This document shows positions 1 to 7,027 of a stretch of DNA of 64,000 nt, piece after piece. Position numbers and translations under genes: made by a program. Origin of the DNA: Rothia nasimurium (GTDB taxonomy: Bacteria > Actinomycetota > Actinomycetes > Actinomycetales > Micrococcaceae); contig NZ_CAKMTD010000002.1 in assembly GCF_928391935.1 (NCBI RefSeq), positions 124,001-188,000 on the forward strand, written 5' to 3'. The notes under the pieces were generated by a model. The model had not been told where the DNA came from, did no database searches, and saw nothing but the letters and a program-made list of their open reading frames with translations. Each line of letters begins with the position of its first letter. Position 1 is the first letter of the stretch.

Positions 1-116
1 TCGATGGTTGTTGTGCCTGTATTCTGAGCCTGGTGTACGTTGGGGTTGCTGCAGGCGGCTAGGGTCAGTGCGGATACCGCGAAGATGCCTGCTAGGGACG
101 ACCGGTTTACTAACAT
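1..116 (-). CDS. Lipoprotein, N-terminal part only (runs off the left edge)
   Basis: The ATG at 116 is preceded by a strong Shine-Dalgarno (GGAAGAAGG, about 7 nt spacing). The 38 visible codons begin MLVNRSSLAG, followed by a hydrophobic stretch and a lipobox LTLAAC with the acylated Cys at residue 22, then SNPNVHQ. This is a type II signal peptide, so the product is a membrane-anchored extracytoplasmic lipoprotein. The mature part lies outside the window, so function (for example a solute-binding protein) cannot be assigned. Confidence 0.75.
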   Translation of the reverse strand, partial: MLVNRSSLAGIFAVSALTLAACSNPNVHQAQNTGTTTI

Positions 117-204
117 GCCAGAACCTTCTTCCTTGAGGGTTGTTGCCTTTATTATCCGCCAAATGAGGCCTTGAACCAACAGGGTGTAGGGGTTTTTGCC
201 TTGT

Positions 205-999
205 TCAGGGGCGGGTCGAGGAGGTGAGAGGTTCGGCGTAGATACCAGCGATAGGTTCACCCCTGTGGTTGCGGGGCCGGTAGGTAGAGAGCAGCTTCAG
301 CAGCTTGGTGTCCCTCTGGCCGGTGGCAGGGTGGGCGTCGATGACGACGCAGCGGCCTATTCCCTTGCCCAGGGTGAGGGTGAGCCCTGTAAGCCGCTCT
401 GGAGTATCTTGCCCGGGGTGGAGGGTGACGGTTCTCCCCTGCCAGCTCTCTTCGATGTAGGGGGTGTCGGTTTCGACAATGAGGTTGCAACGGAACCTGG
501 CTGCCTGCTCTGGGGTAAAGTTTTGGCCGGTGGCTTGAGCGCGGTGGGCGATGTCAGCCAGGGTCGCGGTGCCGATGAGGGACAGGGCACCGGAGTAGAT
601 GAGGCTGGTTTTCGGGGCGTAGGCTAGCTGAACTTCTGTGCCCAGGTAGGTGCTGAGGGCGTCATTGACCTCGTGGGTGTAGGGGGCGAGTTCTTTAGGG
701 CTTCCCCAGGAGGTGTAGCTACTGGTTGGCGTTTCTTCGAGGGCGGGGACGGTGTGGTTCCCGTGGCCGGGGATGTTGAGGGTGAGGTGGGTGGTGGGCC
801 CGTCCTGGGTGAGGCGGGTGGTAACTGCCATGAGGCGGGGGTGGGCGACGGTGCGGAGGACAGTTTTGTTGCTGGGTTGGGTGAGGGCCCAGCGGCGGTT
901 GGTAGTTATTCCGGACGGCGTGATGTCGGCGGATTTTTGGGCCTGGTGGCGGGCGCCTTTGAGGGGGCTAAATCCGAAGTGGGTAACGGTAAGGTGCAT
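205..999 (-). CDS. MOSC domain-containing protein
   Basis: 264 residues. The N-terminal beta-barrel-like part (HFGFSPLKG, then ITTNRRWAL) resembles the MOSC_N domain. The C-terminal half has RFRCNLIVET and GRCVVIDAHPATGQRD, typical of MOSC proteins related to YcbX/MOCOS, which handle sulfur or molybdenum-cofactor chemistry. The Cys in GRCVV fits the conserved position. I chose the ATG at 999: the reading frame continues 10 codons upstream, but the homologous part starts at HLTVTHFGF. A TAACACT -10-like hexamer ends about 7 nt before this ATG, so the mRNA may be leaderless. The upstream region is a tandem array. The exact substrate is unknown. Confidence 0.8.
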   Translation of the reverse strand: MHLTVTHFGFSPLKGARHQAQKSADITPSGITTNRRWALTQPSNKTVLRTVAHPRLMAVTTRLTQDGPTTHLTLNIPGHGNHTVPALEETPTSSYTSWGSPKELAPYTHEVNDALSTYLGTEVQLAYAPKTSLIYSGALSLIGTATLADIAHRAQATGQNFTPEQAARFRCNLIVETDTPYIEESWQGRTVTLHPGQDTPERLTGLTLTLGKGIGRCVVIDAHPATGQRDTKLLKLLSTYRPRNHRGEPIAGIYAEPLTSSTRP

Positions 1000-1030
1000 G
1001 GTTCTAGTGTTACACACCCCCTCCCCCACC

Positions 1031-1380
1031 TTTGGACCATCTCAGGCGCTTCTGACCACCTTTGGACCAGCCCAAGCCCACCCCGTCCTACCATTGGACC
1101 AGCCCAGGCCCACCCCGTCCGGCCATTGGACCACCCCAGGCCCACCTTTGGACCAGCCCGGGCGCCTCCTGCCCACATATGGACCGTCCCAAGCCCACCG
1201 CGTCCTACCATTGGACCAGCCCAAGCCCAGCCCAAACCCGTCCTGCCCATGTTTGGACCATAAAAAAGTCAGCAAACCTATATTTGGACCACCTCAAAGT
1301 CAAAAAAGGGCAGGATATTGTTGATTTTTGACCTGAATATGGTCCAAATATGAGACATCTGAGCAGATACAGGTCCAATA
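1031..1380. repeat. Degenerate tandem array with core TTTGGACCA, period about 31 bp
   Basis: The core (T/A)TTGGACC(A/G) occurs at 1031, 1061, 1093, 1125, 1147, 1177, 1210, 1252 and 1283 on the plus strand, mostly 30-33 bp apart. It is inverted (TGGTCCAAA) near 1340 and as AGGTCCAAT near 1371. Between cores the first seven units share a GC-rich filler (AGCCCAAGCCCACCCCGTCC-like). The period is not a multiple of three, and the several reading frames that cross it are incidental. It lies directly upstream of the MOSC gene. Function unknown. Confidence 0.8.
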
Positions 1381-1427
1381 TCCGGGGGGCGGCTGAGCGA
1401 AGAGTAGGTGAGGCTGGCGGACGGGAC

Positions 1428-1598
1428 GAGGCGGGCAACGGATCTGGACGGAGCGTGTAACGGGACGGGGCGAGATAAATAACGGACAGGGGTGAGGCGG
1501 GCAACAGTCCAGGCCGAGGCAGGTAACGGGACGGAACGAGTAACTGACCTGGACGGAGCGGCTAACGGGCCAGCCCGAGGCAAATAACGGGCCGGGGG
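1428..1598. repeat. Second degenerate tandem array, about 8 units of 21-22 bp
   Basis: Units begin with GAG at 1428, 1451, 1472, 1494, 1516, 1538, 1556 and 1577. The approximate consensus is GAGGCRNNTAACGGGNCNGG, with TAACGG the best conserved part. Spacing runs 18-23 bp, about two helical turns. The sequence is unrelated to the neighbouring TTTGGACCA array. The array ends just before the tRNA terminator. No coding function is apparent. Confidence 0.75.
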
Positions 1599-1625
1599 GG
1601 TAATTGGTGCCTCATGAAAACAAAA

Positions 1626-1656
1626 GGCCCCCTAGCCGAAGCTAGGGAGCCTTTTT
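1626..1656 (-). terminator. Terminator of the tRNA Gly-Cys-Val block
   Basis: An 11-bp stem, 1626-1636 with 1641-1651, with a CGAA/UUCG tetraloop. It is flanked by A-runs and T-runs on both sides, so it can stop transcription on either strand. It lies directly after tRNA-Val. Confidence 0.85.
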
Positions 1657-1659
1657 CTG

Positions 1660-1731
1660 TGCGCGATACTGGGATCGAACCAGTGACCCCTTCCATGTCA
1701 AGGAAGTGCGCTACCGCTGCGCCAATCGCGC
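1660..1731 (-). tRNA. tRNA-Val (GAC)
   Basis: Cloverleaf with acceptor GCGCGAT/ATCGCGC, anticodon loop TTGACAT (anticodon GAC) and T-loop GGTTCGATCCC. The CCA end is not encoded. It is identical to the second copy at 3943-4014. Confidence 0.95.
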
Positions 1732-1732
1732 G

Positions 1733-1806
1733 TGGAGGTGAGGACGGGATTCGAACCCGCGTACACGGTTTTGCAGACCGTTGCCTAACCACTCGACCAC
1801 CCCACC
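1733..1806 (-). tRNA. tRNA-Cys (GCA)
   Basis: Acceptor GGTGGGG/CCTCACC, anticodon loop CTGCAAA (anticodon GCA), T-loop GGTTCGAATCC. The 3' end reads TCCA, so CCA is encoded here, unlike in the neighbouring tRNA genes. Confidence 0.95.
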
Positions 1807-1853
1807 ACACGCTCAGACCGTGGCCTGAGTTGCGAAAACTGTGTTTTCGAGAG

Positions 1854-1926
<73 letters not shown>

Positions 1927-1936
1927 AACTCGAATA

Positions 1937-1965
1937 ACTATACACAAGTGTAGGTGGTCTTTCAA
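1937..1965 (-). promoter_or_regulatory. Promoter of the tRNA Gly-Cys-Val block
   Basis: Read on the minus strand: -35 TTGAAA (1960-1965), a 17-bp spacer, then -10 TATAGT (1937-1942), about 11 bp before the mature 5' end of tRNA-Gly. This near-consensus promoter lies between the ABC-F stop codon and the tRNAs, so the tRNA block need not depend on read-through from the ABC-F gene. Confidence 0.8.
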
Positions 1966-1975
1966 CCTGGCGAAA

Positions 1976-3640
1976 CTATTGCAGATGCACTTCTTGCCAG
2001 TCACTTAACTTGGAAAGAAGGTACCGGTCATGAGTTGCGACAACAACACTCGACTGGGTTCCCCTGAGATGGGGTATAAGTTGGTCGAGCAGGGTCATTG
2101 ATAGGTGGTTGGTCGGCTCATCGAGCAGCAGGACGTGAGGACGTTGAGCTATAGTGACTGCCAGGTGTAGTCTCCTTTGCTGGCCAGCGGAAAGCTGCCC
2201 AACACGGGTGGTACGCGCTTCGGTGGCCAGTAAACCCAGGCTTTCTAGAGTCGGTGTGTCCGGATACTCCGCGTAGGTACCTGTTTGAATGAGGCTCTGC
2301 CGATACACATCTTCTGGGGTTAGCTCTGGGTTCCACTGGGGCACCTCTTGCGACAGCAGGGCTATCTTCATCTCAGGAGCTACGGTCACACTTCCGCTTG
2401 TGGGGGCCAGCTCCCCTGCCAGCATGGAAATCAAGGTTGATTTACCGGTCCCGTTTCCTCCGGTCACCACGATTTTTTGCCCGGTCCTTAGCGATAAGCT
2501 AACGCCATGGGCGCTGCGCCCCAGATATGCGATATCGCTAGCTTCAAGCAATAGCTTTTCTTTCTCAATTCGCACCTCTGGGTACTGCAGAATACTCGGT
2601 GGTTCAGGAACTTCAATGCGATAGCTTTCCAGCTCGTTGAGACGTTGCTTGAACGCTTTGACGTGGCCAGCAGCTCGCGTAGCTCGCTGATGCTTTCCCG
2701 TCCCCTTGGGCGGCCGCCACCCTGTGTGCAACCTAGCCCCTGCCTCTTCAACCGCCTGTTTCAGTTCTTCTGTGCGGTTGACGTGGTCTTGGTAGGTTTT
2801 CTCCCACGCAATACGGTCTTTTCGTTTTCCCTTCTGCCACCCTTTGTAGCCACCAGAGTAGACCTGGGGCACCCCTTGTAATGACGGGTCAAGATCGCAG
2901 AAAGTCTGCGCAACATCAATCAGGAGTTGCCGGTCATGGCTGACTACCGCAAATCCGCTCTTTAGCTCCTGCAGGGACTGAGTCAGGAATTCAATCGACT
3001 CTCTATCTAAATGATTGGTTGGTTCATCGAGTAGAAGTACATCTGCCCCTGCGCCGAGAAGCACAGCAAGCCTCACCCTGTACCTCTGGCCCACCGACAG
3101 GGTGCTAAGGTTTCGGGATCGGTCTGTACACGCTTTTAGTCCGTGGAGCGCTTGATCGATTTTTCTGTCAATATCCCATGCTTCCAGTGCACTAGCTTTT
3201 TCTAGCGCTTGAGCGTAGGCAGCCTCTGCACCCTCATGTCCAAGCGCGAGTAATTCTGATGCTCTATCGAGGTCTGCAAGTGCTGTGTGTGCATGCTGAG
3301 TGGATAGTTTGATGAGGTCGCCTACAGTTTGATGGTCGATCACTGCCATATCCTGCCCAACAAAAGCGATTGTCCCCTGAGATGCCACTTCACCCAGGTC
3401 AGGGTTTTCTAGGCCTGACAGTATTTTGAGCAGGGTGCTTTTCCCTGTACCGTTCTCTCCAACGACCGCCATCTTGGTATGTGCCGATATTGTCAGGTTT
3501 AAATCAGAGAACAGTAATTTTCCGCCTCTAGTGGCGGAGATATTTTCAGCCTTGATGTGTGCGGTGGCGGATGTTCCGCTCTGGTGAGTAACGAAGCCTA
3601 ATGTTTGAGGTTCTTCGGGGTGACGTTTATTGTTTCGCAT
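1976..3640 (-). CDS. ABC-F family ATPase, probably ribosome protection (antibiotic resistance type)
   Basis: 554 residues with two ABC ATPase domains and no membrane segments. Domain 1: Walker A GENGTGKST (61-69), signature LSVGQ (181-185), Walker B LLLDEPTNHLD (202-212). A charged linker of about 100 residues (245-345) corresponds to the P-site tRNA-interaction motif. Domain 2: Walker A GGNGTGKST (394-402), LSAGQ (483-487), LLLDEPTNHL (504-513). Its length and layout match ARE-type ABC-F proteins (TlrC, OleB, Vga, Msr), which bind the ribosome and displace macrolide, lincosamide or pleuromutilin drugs. Housekeeping EttA-like function cannot be excluded. It sits between two tRNA blocks. A leader ORF with alternative hairpins upstream suggests ribosome-mediated induction. 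The Shine-Dalgarno is weak (AGAGAG). Confidence 0.88.
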   Translation of the reverse strand: MRNNKRHPEEPQTLGFVTHQSGTSATAHIKAENISATRGGKLLFSDLNLTISAHTKMAVVGENGTGKSTLLKILSGLENPDLGEVASQGTIAFVGQDMAVIDHQTVGDLIKLSTQHAHTALADLDRASELLALGHEGAEAAYAQALEKASALEAWDIDRKIDQALHGLKACTDRSRNLSTLSVGQRYRVRLAVLLGAGADVLLLDEPTNHLDRESIEFLTQSLQELKSGFAVVSHDRQLLIDVAQTFCDLDPSLQGVPQVYSGGYKGWQKGKRKDRIAWEKTYQDHVNRTEELKQAVEEAGARLHTGWRPPKGTGKHQRATRAAGHVKAFKQRLNELESYRIEVPEPPSILQYPEVRIEKEKLLLEASDIAYLGRSAHGVSLSLRTGQKIVVTGGNGTGKSTLISMLAGELAPTSGSVTVAPEMKIALLSQEVPQWNPELTPEDVYRQSLIQTGTYAEYPDTPTLESLGLLATEARTTRVGQLSAGQQRRLHLAVTIAQRPHVLLLDEPTNHLSMTLLDQLIPHLRGTQSSVVVATHDRYLLSKLSDWQEVHLQ

Positions 3641-3659
3641 ATTCTCTCTAGTCCGTTGA

Positions 3660-3746
3660 GGGTACGACTATGTACCCGTTCATCTGGGGTGATGGAACGG
3701 CGGCTGAAGAGATTGAACCCTAGGTGTAAGCCGCCTTTAGCGGCGG
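3660..3746 (-). promoter_or_regulatory. Putative attenuator / alternative hairpins in the ABC-F leader
   Basis: Three GC-rich segments are visible in the minus-strand transcript. A is CCGCC (3742-3746, inside the last leader codons), B is GGCGGCU (3729-3735, after the leader stop), C is AGCCGCC (3699-3705). B can pair with A (5 bp, 6-nt loop) or perfectly with C (7 bp). A further hairpin, GGGTAC/GTACCC, spans 3660-3677. A ribosome stalled at the end of the leader would mask A and favour B:C. No U-run follows C, so control of translation initiation is as plausible as transcription attenuation. Confidence 0.5.
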
Positions 3747-3781
3747 ATCCAGGGCTTAGCGATAGCTGCTGCGAAATACAT
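3737..3781 (-). CDS. Putative 14-residue leader peptide of the ABC-F gene
   Basis: The ORF reads MYFAAAIAKPWIRR followed by TAA. A plausible promoter (-10 TAGAGT at 3789-3794) ends only 7 nt before the ATG, so transcription should start at or next to the AUG and the leader would be leaderless, as is common in actinobacteria. No Shine-Dalgarno is present. Leader ORFs of this kind sense translation inhibitors upstream of ABC-F and erm genes. Translation is inferred, not shown. Confidence 0.5.
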   Translation of the reverse strand: MYFAAAIAKPWIRR

Positions 3782-3788
3782 GGTGAAC

Positions 3789-3817
3789 ACTCTATCAAGT
3801 GGTAGATAACGATACAA
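3789..3817 (-). promoter_or_regulatory. Putative promoter of the ABC-F leader
   Basis: -35 TTGTAT (3812-3817) uses the T-run of the preceding tRNA terminator. A 17-bp spacer and -10 TAGAGT (3789-3794) follow. The predicted start falls at the leader ATG. Confidence 0.55.
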
Positions 3818-3841
3818 AAGCCCCGGCTCATTGAACCGGGG
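3815..3841 (-). terminator. Terminator of the tRNA Gly-Val-Gly block
   Basis: Stem CCCCGG(TTC)/(GAG)CCGGGG followed on the minus strand by CTTTTG. It lies 10 bp after tRNA-Gly and separates the tRNA block from the ABC-F leader. Confidence 0.8.
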
Positions 3842-3850
3842 TTTGATTGG

Positions 3851-3923
<73 letters not shown>

Positions 3924-3942
3924 ATAGACTGTAGTAGTCTTG

Positions 3943-4014
3943 TGCGCGATACTGGGATCGAACCAGTGACCCCTTCCATGTCAAGGAAGTGCGCTACCGC
4001 TGCGCCAATCGCGC
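3943..4014 (-). tRNA. tRNA-Val (GAC), copy 2
   Basis: Same sequence as 1660-1731, anticodon GAC, CCA not encoded. Middle of the Gly-Val-Gly block. Confidence 0.95.
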
Positions 4015-4037
4015 TAGACACTCAAGTGAGTGTTGCG

Positions 4038-4110
<73 letters not shown>

Positions 4111-4153
4111 AGATGTTTCTGTTCCTTGTGGGGAACCGAACCAACGAGTAAAT

Positions 4154-4182
4154 ACTTTACACGGTTTCGGCACTCTTGCCAA
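4154..4182 (-). promoter_or_regulatory. Promoter of the tRNA Gly-Val-Gly block
   Basis: On the minus strand: -35 TTGGCA (4177-4182), 17-bp spacer, -10 TAAAGT (4154-4159), about 44 bp upstream of the first tRNA-Gly. Confidence 0.75.
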
Positions 4183-4338
4183 ATCGGTGTTCCCCGCTCC
4201 GTTTGGCCGGTTTTTCCGCGTGTTTTCGCGGTTTTTCCCACCATACTCTTCTGTGGCTGAAAATTTTTCTTCTATGCCCTGCGCCACATTGGGTGGCGCG
4301 TAGACTGTAGGGAAGATTTCTATGTGTATGGAGTTGAT

Positions 4339-4908
4339 ATGCATCCCCAGTTGTTGGCTGAACGGTTTACTCTGCGTCCTTTGCGTGTTTCCGATGCTAG
4401 TCAGATGGCTGCAGCTTGCCAGGATCCGGACATTATTCGGTTTTGCCTTTCAGTGCCCCTGAACTATACGGAAGAGACTGCCCGTGATTTCGTTGCCTAC
4501 ACCCATCAGGCGGGTGCGAGCGGGCATGAGCTGGTGTGGGGTATTGATGCGAGCGGGGTTTTTGCCGGTGTGGTGAGCCTGTTTAACGTCACGGATTCGT
4601 CAGCTGAGGTTGGTTACTGGTTGGCTCCGGGTAGCCGGGGGCAGGGTTTGTTGACGGAGGCCCTGGGTATGGTGGTGGGCTTTGCCTTGGATCCGCAGGG
4701 CTTGGGCCTGGACCGGCTGAGTTGGAAGGCGCTTGCTGATAATGGGGCGTCTGAGCGGGTGGCTCGCAGGGTTGGGTTTACCGGGTTTCGGACGCTGGTG
4801 AAAAGCCAGCCGGGACGCCCGCTTGAGGACGGTTCCGCTCCCCTGCTTGATATGCGTGTCGCTGAGTTGACGCGGGTGCGTTGGGCTGAGCTGGGCTTCC
4901 CTGGCTAG
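4339..4908 (+). CDS. GNAT family N-acetyltransferase (RimJ/RimL-like)
   Basis: 189 residues from the ATG at 4339, which has GGAG five bases upstream. An in-frame GTG at 4324 lacks this. The fold reads as a RimJ/RimL-type GNAT: N-terminal RFTLRPLRVSDA, central VGYWLAPGSRGQGLLTEAL (the acetyl-CoA-binding R/Q-x-x-G-x-G/A region) and ASERVARRVGF near the C terminus. These enzymes transfer acetyl from acetyl-CoA to protein N-termini or small molecules. The target is unknown. It is transcribed away from the tRNAs and ends in a strong terminator. Confidence 0.85.
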   Translation: MHPQLLAERFTLRPLRVSDASQMAAACQDPDIIRFCLSVPLNYTEETARDFVAYTHQAGASGHELVWGIDASGVFAGVVSLFNVTDSSAEVGYWLAPGSRGQGLLTEALGMVVGFALDPQGLGLDRLSWKALADNGASERVARRVGFTGFRTLVKSQPGRPLEDGSAPLLDMRVAELTRVRWAELGFPG

Positions 4909-4925
4909 GACCCTGCACAAGAAAG

Positions 4926-4978
4926 GGACGCCGGGGCGCACTTTCCTGCCTGTAGCAGGTGGGTGCGCCCCGGCGTCC
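4926..4978 (+). terminator. Terminator after the GNAT gene
   Basis: A perfect 16-bp stem, 4926-4941 with 4963-4978, followed by TTGTTGT. It lies between the convergent GNAT gene and the zapE tail remnant. Confidence 0.8.
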
Positions 4979-4989
4979 TTGTTGTAGGC

Positions 4990-5034
4990 CTAATCGTCCA
5001 ACATCCCCTCACGCGCTAGGGCTGTGAGGCGAGA
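4990..5034 (-). pseudogene. Leftover 3' tail of a second zapE allele
   Basis: The minus strand reads SRLTALAREGMLDD then TAG. This is identical in all 14 residues to the end of intact zapE just upstream (which continues KAA before its stop). The 42 bases differ at 7 positions, all synonymous. That pattern means the fragment descends from a functional, related zapE allele and is not chance similarity. It has no start and no upstream domain. Confidence 0.8.
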
Positions 5035-5168
5035 CGGAGTGAGCGGGATGAGCTCCCGTTTTCCGCGAAGCGAAATAGAAAACGGAGCGAATTGGCTGAG
5101 CCTGCGAAGCCTTAAATGAATCCGTAATAAGCCTGATCTAAGCCACTACTAGAGCGAACGGAGTGGTT
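5035..5168. repeat. Palindromic spacer between the zapE tail remnant and zapE
   Basis: No gene is seen here. The stretch is rich in short inverted motifs. CTCCCGTTTTC (near 5051) pairs with GAAAACGGAG (near 5077), and there are repeats of the type GCGAGACGGAGTGAGC and GAGCGAACGGAGTG. It looks like an extragenic palindromic element placed exactly between the two zapE tails. Confidence 0.45.
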
Positions 5169-6230
5169 TCACGCCGCCTTATCGTCGAGCATTCCTTCAC
5201 GCGCCAGGGCTGTAAGGCGTGAAACCGCGCGGAAGTATTTTTTCTGGTATCCGCCGGTCATCATTTCTTCGGTGAAGACGCGGTCGAAGGGGACGCCGGA
5301 GGCGATGATGGGGAGGTCTTTGTCGTAGAGGCGGTCGGCGAGGACGACGAAGCGGAGGGCGACTGCTTGTTGGGTGATGGTGGTGACGTTGCGCCAGGCG
5401 ATGGCGTCGAGGCCGTCGATGAATTGGCGGTAGCGGGAGGGGTGGACGCGGGAGAGGTGGTCGATGAGGGTTTCGAAGTCGTCGATGGCGACGGTGCCGA
5501 GTCCACCGAAACGACTATCAATCAGTGAGTCGAAATCAGCGTCTGCGACGGGTGCGGGGGCGGCGGGGAGGCCGCGGTGGCGGAAGTCTTCGCCGTCGAC
5601 GCGCAGGACGTCGAATTGGTCGGCGAGGACTTGGATTTCGCGTTTGAAGTCGGCGGCGGCGAAGCGGCCTTCGCCGAGGGCGCCGGGCAGGGTGTTGGAG
5701 GTTGCGACGAGTTTGACGCCGGCTTCTGCTAGTTCGCGCATGAGGCGGGACATGAGGACGGTGTCGCCGGGGTCGTCGAGTTCAAATTCGTCGATACAGA
5801 CGAGTTTGTAGCCGGAGAGGGCTTCGACGGTTTTGCGGAAGGTGAGGGCGCCAACGAGGTTGGTGTATTCGACGAAGGTGCCGAAGGCTTTGGGGCCGTC
5901 GACGGAATGCCAGAGGGAGGCGAGGAGGTGGGTTTTGCCGACGCCGAAGCCGCCGTCGAGGTAGAGGCCGGCTTTAGTGGCGTCCTTCTTTTTGCTGCCG
6001 CCGAAGAGTTTGCCGAAGAAGCCGCCGCCGCTGCTTGATCCGCCGCGGTTGATGGTTTCGCCGAAGGCTCGGAGGGCGTCGACGGCTGCCTGTTGGGAGG
6101 GCTGGGCGGGGTCGGGGCGGTAGGTGTCGAAGGATACTTCACCGAAGCGTTCTGAGGGGCGGAAGCCGGCGAGGAGTTCGTCGGCTGATACCTGGGGGGT
6201 GCGGTCGGTGAGGTGGGTGATGGTTGCCAC
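5169..6230 (-). CDS. zapE: Cell division protein ZapE / AFG1-like P-loop ATPase
   Basis: 353 residues. Walker A GGFGVGKTH near residue 95 and Walker B LVCIDEFELDD near 145, followed by a sensor-like ATSNTLP, are diagnostic of the AFG1/ZapE family. A Gly/Ser/Lys-rich insertion (GGSSSGGGFFGKLFGGSKKK) precedes the P-loop. In E. coli ZapE interacts with the Z-ring, and mitochondrial AFG1 assists protein quality control. The role in actinobacteria is inferred. The start ATG at 6230 has AAAGACCTCCC upstream, a modest Shine-Dalgarno. A second, partial copy of the 3' end lies downstream at 4990-5034. Confidence 0.88.
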   Translation of the reverse strand: MATITHLTDRTPQVSADELLAGFRPSERFGEVSFDTYRPDPAQPSQQAAVDALRAFGETINRGGSSSGGGFFGKLFGGSKKKDATKAGLYLDGGFGVGKTHLLASLWHSVDGPKAFGTFVEYTNLVGALTFRKTVEALSGYKLVCIDEFELDDPGDTVLMSRLMRELAEAGVKLVATSNTLPGALGEGRFAAADFKREIQVLADQFDVLRVDGEDFRHRGLPAAPAPVADADFDSLIDSRFGGLGTVAIDDFETLIDHLSRVHPSRYRQFIDGLDAIAWRNVTTITQQAVALRFVVLADRLYDKDLPIIASGVPFDRVFTEEMMTGGYQKKYFRAVSRLTALAREGMLDDKAA

Positions 6231-6451
6231 GGGAGGTCTTTCTGTGGGCGCGCCTATGCGCTTGGGTTCCTGACATTCCTAGTGTAGTTGCTTGGGTGGG
6301 CGTTACCGAATGTTGCGGTTTGGGTGCTGGTGACCTTGAGGCGGTTGGGTTGTTCACACTTGGGGGTTTGGGGCGGACGGTGGCAGGTTGGTGGGGTGGG
6401 TTCGTTTTAGGCTGGTAGGTGTTCGTGTTCTGTGTGAAAGGTGGTTTTGGT

Positions 6452-6949
6452 TTGGCCAAAGCGAAGAAGAAGGCGGGGGCTGCTACTGCGGCGATTTCCC
6501 TGTTGCAGGAAACTGGTACGCCTTTTGAGGTGCGTGAGTATGAGCATGCGGAGGGTGAAACCAACTTTGGCCTGGAGGCTGCTGAGAAGTTGGGCCGCTC
6601 CCCCGAGCAGGTTTTTAAGACCCTGATGATTACCCATGAGAAGGATTTTGCGGTTTGTGTGGTGCCGGTGGGTGGCAAGTTGAATGTGAAGGCGGCAGCG
6701 GCTGCGCTGGGCTGGAAGTCAGCTAAGATGGCTGCCCCTGATGTGGCGGAGAAGCGCACCGGCTATGTGGTGGGTGGTATTTCTCCCCTGGGTCAGAAGA
6801 CGGCCCACCCTACCCTGGTGGACGAAACCGCCCAGCTTTTTGACACGATTTTGGTGTCGGGCGGGCGTCGGGGCCTGGATGTTGAGCTGGCGGCTGATGA
6901 CCTGGTGGCGCTGACCTCTGGGGCCTATGCCGATATTGCAGCCCCCTAG
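6452..6949 (+). CDS. ybaK: Cys-tRNA(Pro)/Cys-tRNA(Cys) deacylase, YbaK/EbsC type
   Basis: 165 residues. Family motifs are FEVREYEHAEGETNFGLEAAEKLG near the N-terminus, QVFKTLMI, and the active-site region KLNVKAAAAALG with the invariant Lys. YVVGGISPLGQK and DVELAADDLVALTSGAYADI follow. The enzyme hydrolyses mischarged Cys-tRNA(Pro) in the cytoplasm. I chose the TTG at 6452 because AAAGGTGG lies 7 nt upstream. GTG codons at 6419 and 6434 are in frame but lack a ribosome-binding site and would add a non-homologous extension. Confidence 0.88.
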   Translation: MAKAKKKAGAATAAISLLQETGTPFEVREYEHAEGETNFGLEAAEKLGRSPEQVFKTLMITHEKDFAVCVVPVGGKLNVKAAAAALGWKSAKMAAPDVAEKRTGYVVGGISPLGQKTAHPTLVDETAQLFDTILVSGGRRGLDVELAADDLVALTSGAYADIAAP

Positions 6950-6991
6950 GTTTCACGCCCCCCGGGGGGCCTTCCCTGTGATAGCTGTTGA

Positions 6992-7024
6992 GGACGCACC
7001 TGCTGTGGCGGGTGCGTCCTTTTG
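6992..7024 (+). terminator. Terminator between ybaK and the hydrolase gene
   Basis: Perfect 9-bp stem GGACGCACC/GGTGCGTCC followed by TTTT. It separates convergent genes. Confidence 0.8.
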
Positions 7025-7027
7025 GTG

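Noticed and set aside
673..1331. Long plus-strand reading frames with WTSP/PKPTP-like repeats across the TTTGGACCA array
   Set aside because: The repeat period (about 30-33 bp, not a multiple of three) breaks any peptide repeat, frames have no ribosome-binding site, and part overlaps the MOSC gene in antisense.
1031..1598. CRISPR array
   Set aside because: Units are degenerate throughout, spacers are themselves similar, and no cas genes are nearby.
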